NCBI RefSeq assembly: GCF_020723905.1
Contig: NZ_DYHZ01000008.1
Location: forward strand, 62,001-126,000
DNA from: Anaerolinea thermophila
GTDB taxonomy: Bacteria; Chloroflexota; Anaerolineae; Anaerolineales; Anaerolineaceae
Length of the DNA: 64,000 nucleotides
Direction: 5' to 3'
Shown in pieces: positions 28,507 to 37,176 of the stretch. The notes under the pieces were generated by a model. That model saw nothing but the letters and a program-made list of their open reading frames with translations, was not told the DNA's origin and searched no databases. The translations under genes were made by a program, and so were the position numbers. Positions within the stretch are counted from its first letter, which is position 1. Each line of letters begins with the position of its first letter.

Positions 28507-28512
28507 ATTATA
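28507..28512 (-). promoter_or_regulatory. -10 box of the PhnD-like gene, near-leaderless
   Basis: TATAAT on the minus strand just after the end of the upstream lipM gene, with TGGACA 19 bases further upstream. The predicted transcript begins about 4 bases before the ATG. Confidence 0.5.
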
Positions 28513-28519
28513 CCTGAAG

Positions 28520-29341
28520 TTACACGCGCTCTGTCCAGGACGGATGAGCATATTTTTCTTCTTCCAGTTGAGCAACGCGCGCCAGTTCATCAGAGGTGAG
28601 GGGACGGATTTCCCAGGTGACGCCGAACGTTTCTGCAAAGGCTTGTATGAAGGCATCAGCGGCTTCCTGCCAGGTGACAATGCGCCCCAGCGCCTGTTCA
28701 AGCGTGATTGCTCGTTCCAGCAAACGGGTGGCGCTTTGCTGGCGTTGTTCCTCGTCGGTGTGGTTGAGCGCGAGGGTGATGCGGGTTAAATCCCCATAAA
28801 GCGGTAAACTGCCGTGTTGCAAAACGCTCTCTTTCCGCCGAAATTGAGCGCTGCCGATCAGTTTCTTCCCGTTAACGGTAATTTCGTAATTTGAGGGCAC
28901 TTCAAAACAAACCGGTCCTTTTGGATTTGCGCCTTCCGGCAGAGGATACTCCTTTTGAGAGACCGCCGGAACAGCCAGATGATCCAGCGCCATCAACAGG
29001 AAGCGGGAGATGCGCATGTAACTTTCCAGCAGTCCCCCGCCCATGATTTCATGGGTAGCCGGTGCAATGACAGCATACGTGAGTTCATCGGTATGCAGGA
29101 TCGCCCGTCCACCGGTAGGGCGGCGGACGAGGTCCCAGCCTTTTTCAGTAAGCCTGGTGCGGTGGACATCGCCAACGGGTTGGGCTTGTCCCAGCGAAAG
29201 ACAGGGCGGTTCCCAGGCGTACAACCGCAGAACGGGATGAGACTCGCCCCGGGCGCAAAATTCCATCAGTGCTTCGTCCACAGCCATATTCCAGGCACCG
29301 CGTGCGGGAGGAGAAATCAACAATCGCCAGATATTCGTCAT
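28520..29341 (-). CDS. lipM: Octanoyltransferase/lipoate-protein ligase family protein (LipM type)
   Basis: 273 residues from the ATG at 29341. It belongs to the BPL/LPL fold (NMAVDEALMEF, RRPTGGRAILH, LTYAV). A cysteine in PVCFEVPSNYE, just before the lysine-bearing GKKLIGSAQ motif, sits where LipM octanoyltransferases have their catalytic Cys. So transfer of octanoate from acyl carrier protein to GcvH or E2 domains is more likely than ATP-dependent lipoate ligation. A longer frame to 29374 is rejected because the -10 box lies inside it. No lipA is in the window. Confidence 0.85.
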   Translation of the reverse strand: MTNIWRLLISPPARGAWNMAVDEALMEFCARGESHPVLRLYAWEPPCLSLGQAQPVGDVHRTRLTEKGWDLVRRPTGGRAILHTDELTYAVIAPATHEIMGGGLLESYMRISRFLLMALDHLAVPAVSQKEYPLPEGANPKGPVCFEVPSNYEITVNGKKLIGSAQFRRKESVLQHGSLPLYGDLTRITLALNHTDEEQRQQSATRLLERAITLEQALGRIVTWQEAADAFIQAFAETFGVTWEIRPLTSDELARVAQLEEEKYAHPSWTERV

Positions 29342-29823
29342 GCCCCAATTATAGTAAAAAAATGCACGATGCACTTTGTTAACTTTTTTAGCATTTTTTC
29401 ACCTTATCGATGATGTTTTCGGATATTCCCGGTTCGAGAAAAATGAATACCGGAAATGACCGGATAAATTGCTGAAATTCTCGCCGGTTCTGGCAATTCA
29501 TTTGCAGTTTTGTGGTGGAAAAATTGGTGAACGCTCACATTTTATTCATTCATTTGAAAGAGGTTAAGAGGTAAGTTAAATCTATTGACAAAAGATAGGA
29601 ATTGTTATAGGATATTGAAAAGTCAGCGGTGAGTGATGTTCAATTGGATGAGAAAAACCCGGAAACCCTGAAAGACAGGGGCATTGTCTTGTCCAATCCA
29701 AAAAGGAGGTGAGGGAGAGGAAGCATATCGCTGGACGGTCTAATTTTTTTCTGTGTAAGCACTACCCGGTGACGGGTGTGTATTCAAAAAATCCCAAGTT
29801 TCCAAATCGGAGGAACACAAAAA
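29342..29823 (+). promoter_or_regulatory. 480-base intergenic region: promoter and long leader of the ABC importer
   Basis: No gene is seen here. TTGACA (29585-29590), 17 bases, TAGGAT (29608-29613) form a plausible promoter with a ~200-nt leader. The leader can form CCCTG/CAGGG (29666-29670 with 29676-29680) or, exclusive of it, AAGACA/TGTCTT (29672-29677 with 29685-29690), both inside an ATTGGA/TCCAAT pair (29643-29648 with 29692-29697). A perfect 10-base anti-Shine-Dalgarno match (AAGGAGGTGA) follows near 29702, far from the gene. A CACCCG-type hairpin is at 29758-29780. The used ribosome site GGAGGA is just before the ATG at 29824. Upstream, ACCGGA is repeated at 10-base spacing near 29449-29464. 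Confidence 0.6.
29348..29353 (-). promoter_or_regulatory. -10 box of lipM, predicted leaderless start
   Basis: TATAAT on the minus strand ends 6 bases before the lipM ATG and no Shine-Dalgarno site is present, so transcription should begin at or next to the A of the ATG. The -35 region is poor. Confidence 0.65.
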
Positions 29824-31905
29824 ATGAAGAGTTTGAATCGCCGTGAATTCTTGAAGGTTGCCGGTCTGGCAGGATTGGGCGTTGCCGCTGTGGCATGCCA
29901 GCCAGCCAAGACCCCCGAAGCGACCCAGCCGGCTGCAGAACAGCCGACTGCAACTTCCGAGGTGATCCAGGCCAAGGAAGCCACCCCCACGCCCGTTCAG
30001 GTGGAAAAGATGACCTACAAGCAGGCGCCCATGCTGGATGGCATGAACCTGCCCCCCGTTGAAGAGCGCATTTCGCAGAACCCGCTGGTGACCGTCCCGC
30101 GCGAGAAGGTGGGGCGCTATGGCGGCACTCTGCGCACCGCTTCCTGGTGGCCCGAGGCGGGCAATGTGCAACTGTATGTCTCTGAACCGCCGATCAAGTG
30201 GAAAGAGGATTTGACCGGCTACGAACCCGCGCTGGCTGAATCCTATGAGTGGTCCGATGATGGCTTGACCTTCACCATGAAACTGCGCAAGGGCGTGCGC
30301 TGGTCCGATGGCGAGCCCTACACCACCGAAGACTGGCGCTTCTGGTGGGAGGATATGGCGAAGAACGATGACGTGAAATGGCGCAATGTGCCCGGTTACA
30401 TGCGCAAGAAGAATGGTGAGCCCATTGACCTGGAATTCCCCGATGAGCAGACGGTAGTGTGGAAGTCCGACCAGCCCCTGTGGATCGCCCCGTACTATCT
30501 GGCGCAGGGCTACTGGGAGTTCATGCTGCCCATGATGAAACCCGCCCACTACCTGAAGAAATTCCACCCCAAATACGACCCCTCCAAGACCTATGAAGAT
30601 CTGGAGAAGGTGGATAAGTGGTACATGAACCCCGACTTCCCCACCGTTGCGGCGTACCACTGCGTGGAAGTTTCTGAGGACGGCAAGCGCTATAAGTGGG
30701 GACGCAACCCCTACTACTGGCGTGTGGACACTGAGGGCAATCAGTTGCCTTACATTGATTACATTGAAATCGAAATCATCGAGGACGAGGAAGCCCGCAA
30801 ACTGGCAATCCTCTCCGGAAAGTACGATGCTTCCTTCCGCGTGGGCGGAAGCCCGAACGACATTCCTCTCTTCCAGGAAAACGCCGAGAAGGCTGGCTTT
30901 GTGATGCTCAAGGGCTGGAAGAACGGTGCCGGCGCCTGGCCTGGCTATATGGTCAACCAGTACTATGTGGAAGGCGCCAAGTGGTACGATGACGATACGC
31001 CCGAGCGTGCTGCGGAAATTCGCGCTATCCTGCGCGACAAGCGCTTCCGCAAAGCCCTGTCCTGGGGTGTGGATCGCCAGCGCGTGATTGACGTGGCATG
31101 GAACGGTATCGGCGAGCCCAAAGCCGCCACCATCAGCCCGCAGTCCTGGCACTTTGCCGGTCCCGAAGGGCAGGCGGTGTACCAGAAGTGGGCGCAGGCG
31201 GATGCTGAGTTCGATGTCGAGAAAGCCAATGCTGCCCTCGATGAACTCGGTATGAAGAAAGGCGCTGATGGCTTCCGCACCCTGCCCAGCGGCAAACCCT
31301 TCACCCTCGTTCTGATCGTCTCCGACTGGGGCGGCAGTCTCAAGGTTCAGGTGGATGCTGCCAACGAAGTCAAGGATCAGTGGGAAAAGAACCTGGGTAT
31401 CAAGGTGGATGTTCAGAACCTGCAGGGGCAACCCAACCTGGATACCATCACCAATGGCGGTCAGTACATGCTGCGCGGTGCGCACATCTCCGAGATCGAC
31501 ATCTGGACCTATCCGGACTGGATCTTCCCGATTGTGAACCGCTACATGTTCCCGCTGGAAGGGAAGTGGTGGTCCAAGGGTAAGGACTCCTGCAAAGCCG
31601 ATCCCAATATCCCCTATGATTGCGGCGTCAAGCCCGAACCCGGCAGCCCCGCGGAGAAACTGCAAATGCTGTACGAGAAGGGCCTTGCTACCAAGTCGGT
31701 GGAGGATCGCCACAAGGTCGTGTGGGAAGCCATCGATGTCATCATCGAGGAAGGTCCCTTCGTGATCGGTATCTCGGGCGATCAGCAGATGCCGGTGGTC
31801 ATTAACAAGAAACTGCGCAACGTCCTCGACTACGGCGTGGTTGGACCGTGGGCTCCGTGCACCCCGGGCAACCAGGTTCCGGCGCAGTGGTTCTTCGAGG
31901 AGTAA
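29824..31905 (+). CDS. ABC importer substrate-binding lipoprotein, family 5 (peptide/oligosaccharide)
   Basis: 693 residues from the ATG at 29824 with a GGAGGA site; an upstream in-frame codon at 29776 is not supported. A twin-arginine motif (NRREFLK) is followed by a hydrophobic stretch and a lipobox Cys (AVAC), so it is probably Tat-exported and lipid-anchored. A Thr/Pro-rich linker precedes a solute-binding family 5 domain (YEWSDDGLTFTMKLRKGVRWSDG). It is longer than typical DppA/OppA (~540), as is common for the oligosaccharide binders of Thermotoga and Chloroflexota, so a sugar ligand is as likely as a peptide. Strong codon bias suggests high expression. First gene of a five-gene transporter operon. 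Confidence 0.9.
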   Translation: MKSLNRREFLKVAGLAGLGVAAVACQPAKTPEATQPAAEQPTATSEVIQAKEATPTPVQVEKMTYKQAPMLDGMNLPPVEERISQNPLVTVPREKVGRYGGTLRTASWWPEAGNVQLYVSEPPIKWKEDLTGYEPALAESYEWSDDGLTFTMKLRKGVRWSDGEPYTTEDWRFWWEDMAKNDDVKWRNVPGYMRKKNGEPIDLEFPDEQTVVWKSDQPLWIAPYYLAQGYWEFMLPMMKPAHYLKKFHPKYDPSKTYEDLEKVDKWYMNPDFPTVAAYHCVEVSEDGKRYKWGRNPYYWRVDTEGNQLPYIDYIEIEIIEDEEARKLAILSGKYDASFRVGGSPNDIPLFQENAEKAGFVMLKGWKNGAGAWPGYMVNQYYVEGAKWYDDDTPERAAEIRAILRDKRFRKALSWGVDRQRVIDVAWNGIGEPKAATISPQSWHFAGPEGQAVYQKWAQADAEFDVEKANAALDELGMKKGADGFRTLPSGKPFTLVLIVSDWGGSLKVQVDAANEVKDQWEKNLGIKVDVQNLQGQPNLDTITNGGQYMLRGAHISEIDIWTYPDWIFPIVNRYMFPLEGKWWSKGKDSCKADPNIPYDCGVKPEPGSPAEKLQMLYEKGLATKSVEDRHKVVWEAIDVIIEEGPFVIGISGDQQMPVVINKKLRNVLDYGVVGPWAPCTPGNQVPAQWFFEE

Positions 31906-31926
31906 GCCCGGCTTTTGATGGCTGAA

Positions 31927-31956
31927 ATGTGGCGGGCGGGTATCCGCCCGCCACAT
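31927..31956 (+). terminator. Strong intercistronic hairpin after the binding-protein gene
   Basis: A perfect 13-bp GC-rich stem (31927-31939 with 31944-31956) with a 4-base loop and no T-run. Its position between the binding protein and the first permease is typical of an mRNA-stabilising or partial-termination element that gives more binding protein than permease. Confidence 0.65.
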
Positions 31957-31982
31957 AAAGTATTTATTCAAGGAGCGGTTGT

Positions 31983-32969
31983 ATGGTCAACTACATTCTT
32001 CGCAGGCTGGGCTATGCGGTAATCCTGACCGTTCTGGTGTCGTTTGTCGGTTTTGTCATCATCAAACTCCCTCCGGGTGATTTTCTGACCCAAAAACTGG
32101 AACAATTGCGTGCGCGCGGCGACCGCAGCGCCGAAGCCCAAATCGAAGCCCTGCGCGCCAAGTATGGGCTGGACAAGCCCTTCATGGAACAGTACACCAC
32201 CTGGGCGGTGGGGTTCCTGAAGGGTGATTTTGGCGAGTCCTTTGCGTATGAGCGCCCGGTTCGAGATTTGCTCGGCGAACGCCTCTGGCTGACGGTCATT
32301 CTCTCGGTTGCCACCCTGATTGTTGTGTGGGCGCTCGCCATCCCGCTGGGTGTGTATTCTGCCGTCCGGCAGTATTCGTTGGGGGATCAAATCATCACTA
32401 CTATTTCCTTTATTGGTTTGGGGATGCCGGGTTTCCTCCTGGCATTGCTTATTCTGTATTTTGCCATTGTGGTTTTGAATCAGGATGTACTCGGGTTGTT
32501 CTCGCCTCAGTATCAGGATGCTCCCTGGAGTATCGGTAAGGTTTTGGATCTTCTCCAGCACCTCTGGGTTCCGGCAATCATCAGCGCAGTGACCGGTGCA
32601 GGGGGCTTGATTCGCATTATGCGCGGCAACCTGCTGGATACGCTGGGTCAACCGTTCATTGAAGCCGCCCGTGCGCGCGGGTTAAAGAATCGCGATGTCA
32701 TCTGGAAACACGGCGTCCGCATGGCGATCAACCCGTTAATTGTGATTTTAGGTTCTGAAGCCCTGCCTGGGATTATCAGTGGAAATGCGCTGGTTTCCAT
32801 CGTCTTAAATTTGCCAACCATCGGCCCTTTGTTTGTGCAGGCACTTCGCCAACTGGATATGTACCTTGCAGGTACCTGCCTGGTGATCTTTACGATTTTG
32901 CTCATGCTGGGCAATCTGCTCTCTGACTTGATGCTCGCCTGGCTTGACCCGCGCATTCGACTGGAATGA
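31983..32969 (+). CDS. ABC importer permease, DppB/OppB type
   Basis: 328 residues with six predicted membrane helices. The N-terminal helix plus an extracytoplasmic loop (PPGDFLTQKL ... YGLDKPFMEQYTTW) is typical of DppB-like permeases. The EAA-type cytoplasmic loop is at FIEAARARGLKNRDVIWKH. Forms the membrane channel with the DppC-like protein encoded next. AAGGAG precedes the ATG. Confidence 0.93.
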   Translation: MVNYILRRLGYAVILTVLVSFVGFVIIKLPPGDFLTQKLEQLRARGDRSAEAQIEALRAKYGLDKPFMEQYTTWAVGFLKGDFGESFAYERPVRDLLGERLWLTVILSVATLIVVWALAIPLGVYSAVRQYSLGDQIITTISFIGLGMPGFLLALLILYFAIVVLNQDVLGLFSPQYQDAPWSIGKVLDLLQHLWVPAIISAVTGAGGLIRIMRGNLLDTLGQPFIEAARARGLKNRDVIWKHGVRMAINPLIVILGSEALPGIISGNALVSIVLNLPTIGPLFVQALRQLDMYLAGTCLVIFTILLMLGNLLSDLMLAWLDPRIRLE

Positions 32970-32987
32970 GAGGAGGAGGACGTAAAA

Positions 32988-34121
32988 ATGACCGCCGCAA
33001 CGCTTCCTACCAAAAAATCTCAAGCCCGACAGGTCAGCCAGAGTTACTGGAGCCTGGTCTGGTGGAAATTTAAAAAGAACCGCATTGCTGTCATTGGGGG
33101 CATTATTCTCATCCTTATGTACTTTTGCATGGCAGTCATCCCTGAATTTATTGCCCCTTATGCTTTGGAGAGAAAAAGCAGTTTCACCGAAGCCCGTCCG
33201 CAAACCATACGATTCATTGACGCTCAGGGCAATTTCTCTCTGCGTCCGTTTGTATATGGTCTCGAACGCAAAATTGATGAACAACTTCGCCGCCGCACCT
33301 ATGTGGAAAATCCACAGGTGAAATACTATATCTACTTCTTTGTTAAGGGAGATCCGTATAAATTGCTGGGGTTTATCCCCTGGGATCGACATCTGTTTGG
33401 GGTGGATCCCAGTATCAAGGATGCCCATATTTACATCATGGGAACGGATTCGAACGGACGGGATTTCTTCTCCCGCATCATCTATGGGGGGCGTCTCTCG
33501 CTGCTGATCGGTTTGATTGGACAGCTCCTTACCATTATTTTGGGTAGCATTTTGGGGGCTATTTCCGGGTACTACGGAGGGGCGATTGACATGTTTGTCC
33601 AGCGCTTCACCGAGTTCCTCAATGCTTTCCCGGATATTCCTCTATTCATGGCACTTGCCGCTGCCATTCCCAAGTACTGGTCGCCCATCACCGTGTACTT
33701 CATGCTTACCCTCATTCTGGCATTTGTTCGCTGGGGCGGTCTGGCTCGCCAGGTGCGCGGGTTGATCCTCTCTCTGCGGGAGCGGGAGTATGTGCTGGCG
33801 GCAAAAAGTGCCGGGGCATCCGATTCGCGCATCATGTTCCGCCATCTGCTCCCCGGCACCATGAGTCACGTCATCGTCATTGCCACGCTTTCCATTCCCG
33901 GAATGATCCTTTCGGAGACCGCTCTTTCCTGGCTGGGGTTGGGGTTGCGTCCGCCGCTGACTTCCTGGGGTGTACTTTTACAGGAGGCGGGTACCGTATA
34001 TGCCATTCGCTTTGCCGCGTGGCAATTGTGGACGATACCTTTCATTCTGGCAACCATCATGGCATACAACATGCTGGGCGATGGCTTGCGCGATGCCATG
34101 GATCCCTACAGCGCACGGTAA
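32988..34121 (+). CDS. ABC importer permease, DppC/OppC type, with enlarged loop
   Basis: 377 residues, against about 300 for usual DppC. After the first membrane helix an extracytoplasmic segment of ~130 residues precedes the conserved MGTDSNGRDFFSRIIYG motif, so there is an insertion of roughly 80 residues. The core has the remaining helices and the EAA loop (EYVLAAKSAGASD). Partner of the DppB-like permease 18 bases upstream. The ATG follows an AGGAGGA site. Confidence 0.92.
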   Translation: MTAATLPTKKSQARQVSQSYWSLVWWKFKKNRIAVIGGIILILMYFCMAVIPEFIAPYALERKSSFTEARPQTIRFIDAQGNFSLRPFVYGLERKIDEQLRRRTYVENPQVKYYIYFFVKGDPYKLLGFIPWDRHLFGVDPSIKDAHIYIMGTDSNGRDFFSRIIYGGRLSLLIGLIGQLLTIILGSILGAISGYYGGAIDMFVQRFTEFLNAFPDIPLFMALAAAIPKYWSPITVYFMLTLILAFVRWGGLARQVRGLILSLREREYVLAAKSAGASDSRIMFRHLLPGTMSHVIVIATLSIPGMILSETALSWLGLGLRPPLTSWGVLLQEAGTVYAIRFAAWQLWTIPFILATIMAYNMLGDGLRDAMDPYSAR

Positions 34122-34133
34122 ATGGAGGAGAAC

Positions 34134-35222
34134 ATGGAAAGCATAAGCAAAGACCTGTTCATTGAGGTAAAGGATTTACACGTTGAGTTTGACGTGCGCG
34201 CGGGCATTGTCAAAGCCGTGGATGGCATGTTCCTCGAAATCCGCCGCGGGCAGACCGTAGGGGTCATCGGGGAATCGGGTTGTGGAAAGTCGGTCACTGC
34301 CCGAGCCATCATGAATATGATTCCCAAGCCCGGCAAGATTACCGGTGGTGAAATCCTTTATCATCGCAGAAACCGCGAGACGGGTGAAGTTCAGACTATT
34401 GACATCACCAAACTGGATCCGGATGGCGAAATCATTCGTCAGATTCGCGGCGGTGAAATTGGCATGATTTTTCAAGAGCCCATGTCCTCTCTGACGCCGG
34501 TGTACACCGCCGGACAGCACATCTACGAAGCCGTCTCCCTTCACCGTTTGATCCCGGTCAAGAAACTGGGCGATCAAATGGTAGAAACCATTGTTGCGCA
34601 TCGCAAAGTGACCAAAGAGGAAGCCCGTGAAATTGCTGTTGAAATGCTCCGCAAGGTGGGTATTCCCAAGCCCGAACAGCGCGTGGATAGTTATCCGCAT
34701 CAGTTGTCGGGTGGTCAGCGCCAGCGGGTAATGATTGCCATCGCTCTTTCCTGCCAGCCGGAGATGTTGATTGCCGACGAACCCACCACTGCGCTGGATG
34801 TATCCATCGAAGCCCAGATTCTGGATGTGATGCGTGACTTGCAGAACACCGTGAATATGGCCATTATGTTCATCACCCATAACCTGGGTGTGGTGGCGGA
34901 AATGGCTGAGGAAATTGTGGTCATGTACATGGGTAAGCAGGTGGAACGTGCCAGAGTGGTTGACCTGTTCTACAAACCCAAGCATCCATACACCCAGGCT
35001 TTGTTGCGCTCCATCCCGCGTATCGGTAAGAAGTCGGATGTGCGTCTAGCAACCATTGAGGGCATGGTTCCGGATCCTTTCCATCTGCCCACTGGATGTG
35101 TCTTCCATCCGCGCTGTCCAATGTTCATGCCGGGTAAATGTGACAAAATTGAACCATCCAATATTCAGGTGGATGATCATCATTGGGCTCGCTGTCTGCT
35201 TTATGAGGAGGTGAAGGTATGA
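34134..35222 (+). CDS. ABC importer ATPase, DppD/OppD type
   Basis: 362 residues from the ATG at 34134, which has GGAGGAGA in front of it; an ATG at 34122 would lack a ribosome site. Walker [11 protein letters not shown]-loop ([12 protein letters not shown]), signature LSGGQRQRV and Walker B ([11 protein letters not shown]) are intact. The C-terminal oligopeptide-permease domain ([21 protein letters not shown]) is present. Powers the importer with the DppF-like protein, whose ATG overlaps its stop. Confidence 0.95.
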   Translation: MESISKDLFIEVKDLHVEFDVRAGIVKAVDGMFLEIRRGQTVGVIGESGCGKSVTARAIMNMIPKPGKITGGEILYHRRNRETGEVQTIDITKLDPDGEIIRQIRGGEIGMIFQEPMSSLTPVYTAGQHIYEAVSLHRLIPVKKLGDQMVETIVAHRKVTKEEAREIAVEMLRKVGIPKPEQRVDSYPHQLSGGQRQRVMIAIALSCQPEMLIADEPTTALDVSIEAQILDVMRDLQNTVNMAIMFITHNLGVVAEMAEEIVVMYMGKQVERARVVDLFYKPKHPYTQALLRSIPRIGKKSDVRLATIEGMVPDPFHLPTGCVFHPRCPMFMPGKCDKIEPSNIQVDDHHWARCLLYEEVKV

Positions 35223-36289
35223 GCGAAGCGGCAACTGTAGCAACTCCGTCAACCTATAACCCACCGAAGGATGGCAACCTCCTGCTGGATGTCAGAGGGT
35301 TAAAGAAGTACTTCCCCATTCAAAAAGGGTTGCTGCGCCGGGTGGTCGGTTATGTCAAAGCCGTAGATGACGTGACCTTTTTTGTCCGTGAAGGGGAGAC
35401 CCTTGGGCTGGTGGGAGAAAGTGGTTGTGGAAAGACGACTGCCGGGCGTACCATTATCCGCCTGTATGAACCCACCGGCGGCGAAGTGTACTTTAAGAGC
35501 CGGGTGCTTTCTCCCAGCGGCGAGCCTCAATGGGTGAACATGGCAGCGCTGGATCGTGCCCAGATGAAACTGGTACGCCAGGAAATTGCCATGATTTTCC
35601 AGGACCCCATTAACTCTCTGAACCCCCGCATGTCGGTTGGCGATATCGTGGCGGAACCGATGGTCATTCATGGAAAATATGGTCCGGACAGCGAGCAGGT
35701 GATTATCTCGTTGCTGGAACGGGTGGGATTACGCGCCGATCATCTCCGCCGCTACCCTCATGAGTTCTCGGGTGGGCAGCGTCAGCGTATCGGCATTGCC
35801 CGTGCCCTGTCCATGAACCCCCGCCTGGTCATCTGCGATGAGCCGGTATCGGCGCTGGATGTATCCATTCAAGCCCAGACACTCAATCTGCTTCAGGATC
35901 TGCAGAAAGATTTTAACCTCTCCTACATCTTTGTTGCTCACGACCTCAGTGTGGTTCAGCATATCTCTGACCGTGTGGCAGTCATGTATGTAGGAAAGAT
36001 GGTTGAAATGGCAGATGCGGAGGAACTCTACACTGCTCCCCTGCACCCTTACACCGAGGCACTCATGTCTGCGGTACCGAAACCCGATCCGCTCTACAAA
36101 TCGGAACGCATCATCATGCAGGGCGACGTGGCTGACCCCTCTAACCCGCCGAGCGGTTGTTACTTCCATCCTCGCTGCCGCTATGCCGTGGATATCTGCA
36201 AAACCAAGACGCCCGAGTTTCGTGAGTTGAAACCGGACCACTACGTGGCTTGTCATCGTGCAGAGGAGTTGAAACTGCGCGGAGTCTAA
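35219..36289 (+). CDS. ABC importer ATPase, DppF/OppF type
   Basis: 356 residues, start overlapping the previous stop as ATGA. Walker [11 protein letters not shown]-loop ([13 protein letters not shown]), signature [10 protein letters not shown] and Walker B ([11 protein letters not shown]) are intact. The C-terminal oligopeptide extension ([20 protein letters not shown]) is present. Last core gene of the importer operon. Confidence 0.95.
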   Translation: MSEAATVATPSTYNPPKDGNLLLDVRGLKKYFPIQKGLLRRVVGYVKAVDDVTFFVREGETLGLVGESGCGKTTAGRTIIRLYEPTGGEVYFKSRVLSPSGEPQWVNMAALDRAQMKLVRQEIAMIFQDPINSLNPRMSVGDIVAEPMVIHGKYGPDSEQVIISLLERVGLRADHLRRYPHEFSGGQRQRIGIARALSMNPRLVICDEPVSALDVSIQAQTLNLLQDLQKDFNLSYIFVAHDLSVVQHISDRVAVMYVGKMVEMADAEELYTAPLHPYTEALMSAVPKPDPLYKSERIIMQGDVADPSNPPSGCYFHPRCRYAVDICKTKTPEFRELKPDHYVACHRAEELKLRGV

Positions 36290-36294
36290 GAGCA

Positions 36295-36636
36295 ATGAAT
36301 GAACCGCCTTTGACCGGCTGGAAAATGGTGAGATCTGTTCTGCTCAGTCTGCTGGCTTTTCTGGTCTGGCTGGCGACGGCGGCATTGGGGCTGGTAGAGA
36401 TCTTCCTGACCCGTCAAACGGCTTTGCGCATTTACGCCCGTTTCTCTGAGGATACGGCTGTGGGCACTGCGCTGGGCAATTGGGTGGCATTCTTTATGGC
36501 GGGAGTCTGGCTGGCTTATGTGATATTCTCGGCAGAGACGCAATTCAGGAAGAAAAGCCCCGCGGAAGGCTGGAATCTGTTCGCGTGGGGTGCGGCAATT
36601 GAACTGTTGATTCTGGTTCTATATTTCACTGTATAG
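36295..36636 (+). CDS. Small membrane protein, unknown function
   Basis: 113 residues from the ATG at 36295 (the open frame from 36250 overlaps the ATPase gene). It has three hydrophobic helices (~13-35, ~58-80, ~95-113) and no recognised domain. It starts five bases after the importer ATPase stop, so it is probably the last gene of that transcript. Role in the transporter is unproven. Confidence 0.7.
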   Translation: MNEPPLTGWKMVRSVLLSLLAFLVWLATAALGLVEIFLTRQTALRIYARFSEDTAVGTALGNWVAFFMAGVWLAYVIFSAETQFRKKSPAEGWNLFAWGAAIELLILVLYFTV

Positions 36637-36681
36637 ACTACAATAATACAGGGAATTGTCTGCCAATCAAGGAGTTATCAA

Positions 36682-37116
36682 ATGGCTACAATGGAAGAGA
36701 TCGTCACGTTTTTTTCACGAGTGCCGTTGTTTCGCTCGTTGAATAAACGCCAACTGGAAGTTCTTGCCAAACGCACTGTTGAGCGAGATTATGCTGCAGG
36801 CACCGCCATAATCACCCAGGGCAAAGGCGGAGAGGGATTTTTTGTGGTTTATAAGGGCAGAGTGGAGATCCAGCGCATGCGATCGGATGGTACGACTGTT
36901 GTGGTCAATACTCTTGCGCCCGGTGATTTTTTTGGCGAAATGGCATTACTCGATGATGGTCCCCGCACGGCAACGGCTATTGCCATAGAGCCGACGGTTT
37001 GCCTGGTCTTACCGCGCTGGGATTTTCTGGCGGTACTGCGTGATGATCCCGAAATGGCGATTGTCATTCTCGAGGAGATGGCGAAGCGCTTCCGCATTGC
37101 CCTCGACTCACTGTGA
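36682..37116 (+). CDS. Cyclic-nucleotide-binding domain protein
   Basis: 144 residues, a single cNMP-binding (Crp-type) beta-roll with no DNA-binding domain. The phosphate-binding cassette PGDFFGEMALLDDGPRTATAIA is complete apart from small variations and keeps the Glu and Arg that bind the cyclic nucleotide. AAGGAG precedes the ATG. It lies just before a protein with a class III cyclase-like domain, so the two may act together, though that cyclase looks altered at catalytic positions. It may instead bind to a partner protein as a regulatory module. Confidence 0.88.
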   Translation: MATMEEIVTFFSRVPLFRSLNKRQLEVLAKRTVERDYAAGTAIITQGKGGEGFFVVYKGRVEIQRMRSDGTTVVVNTLAPGDFFGEMALLDDGPRTATAIAIEPTVCLVLPRWDFLAVLRDDPEMAIVILEEMAKRFRIALDSL

Positions 37117-37138
37117 TCTGAAAAGGAACGGAGATGGC

Positions 37139-37172
37139 AGGGCGCTTTTGGAAATCAGAAGCGCCCTTCTTT
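37139..37172 (+). terminator. Terminator-like hairpin directly before the cyclase-like gene
   Basis: A 9-bp stem (37139-37147 with 37159-37167), GC-rich, followed by TCTTT. It fits the end of the cNMP-protein message, but the next ATG is only 9 bases after the stem and has no ribosome site of its own. Confidence 0.65.
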
Positions 37173-37176
37173 AATC

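Noticed and set aside
29709-29841. Short frame after the perfect ribosome site in the importer leader
   Set aside because: The only start is a GTG overlapping the ribosome site itself and the peptide shows no conserved feature; kept only as part of the leader finding.
29740-31971. 743-codon open frame antisense to the importer binding-protein gene
   Set aside because: Low-complexity His/Leu/Gly-rich translation with no family match; a by-product of the biased codon use of the binding-protein gene.
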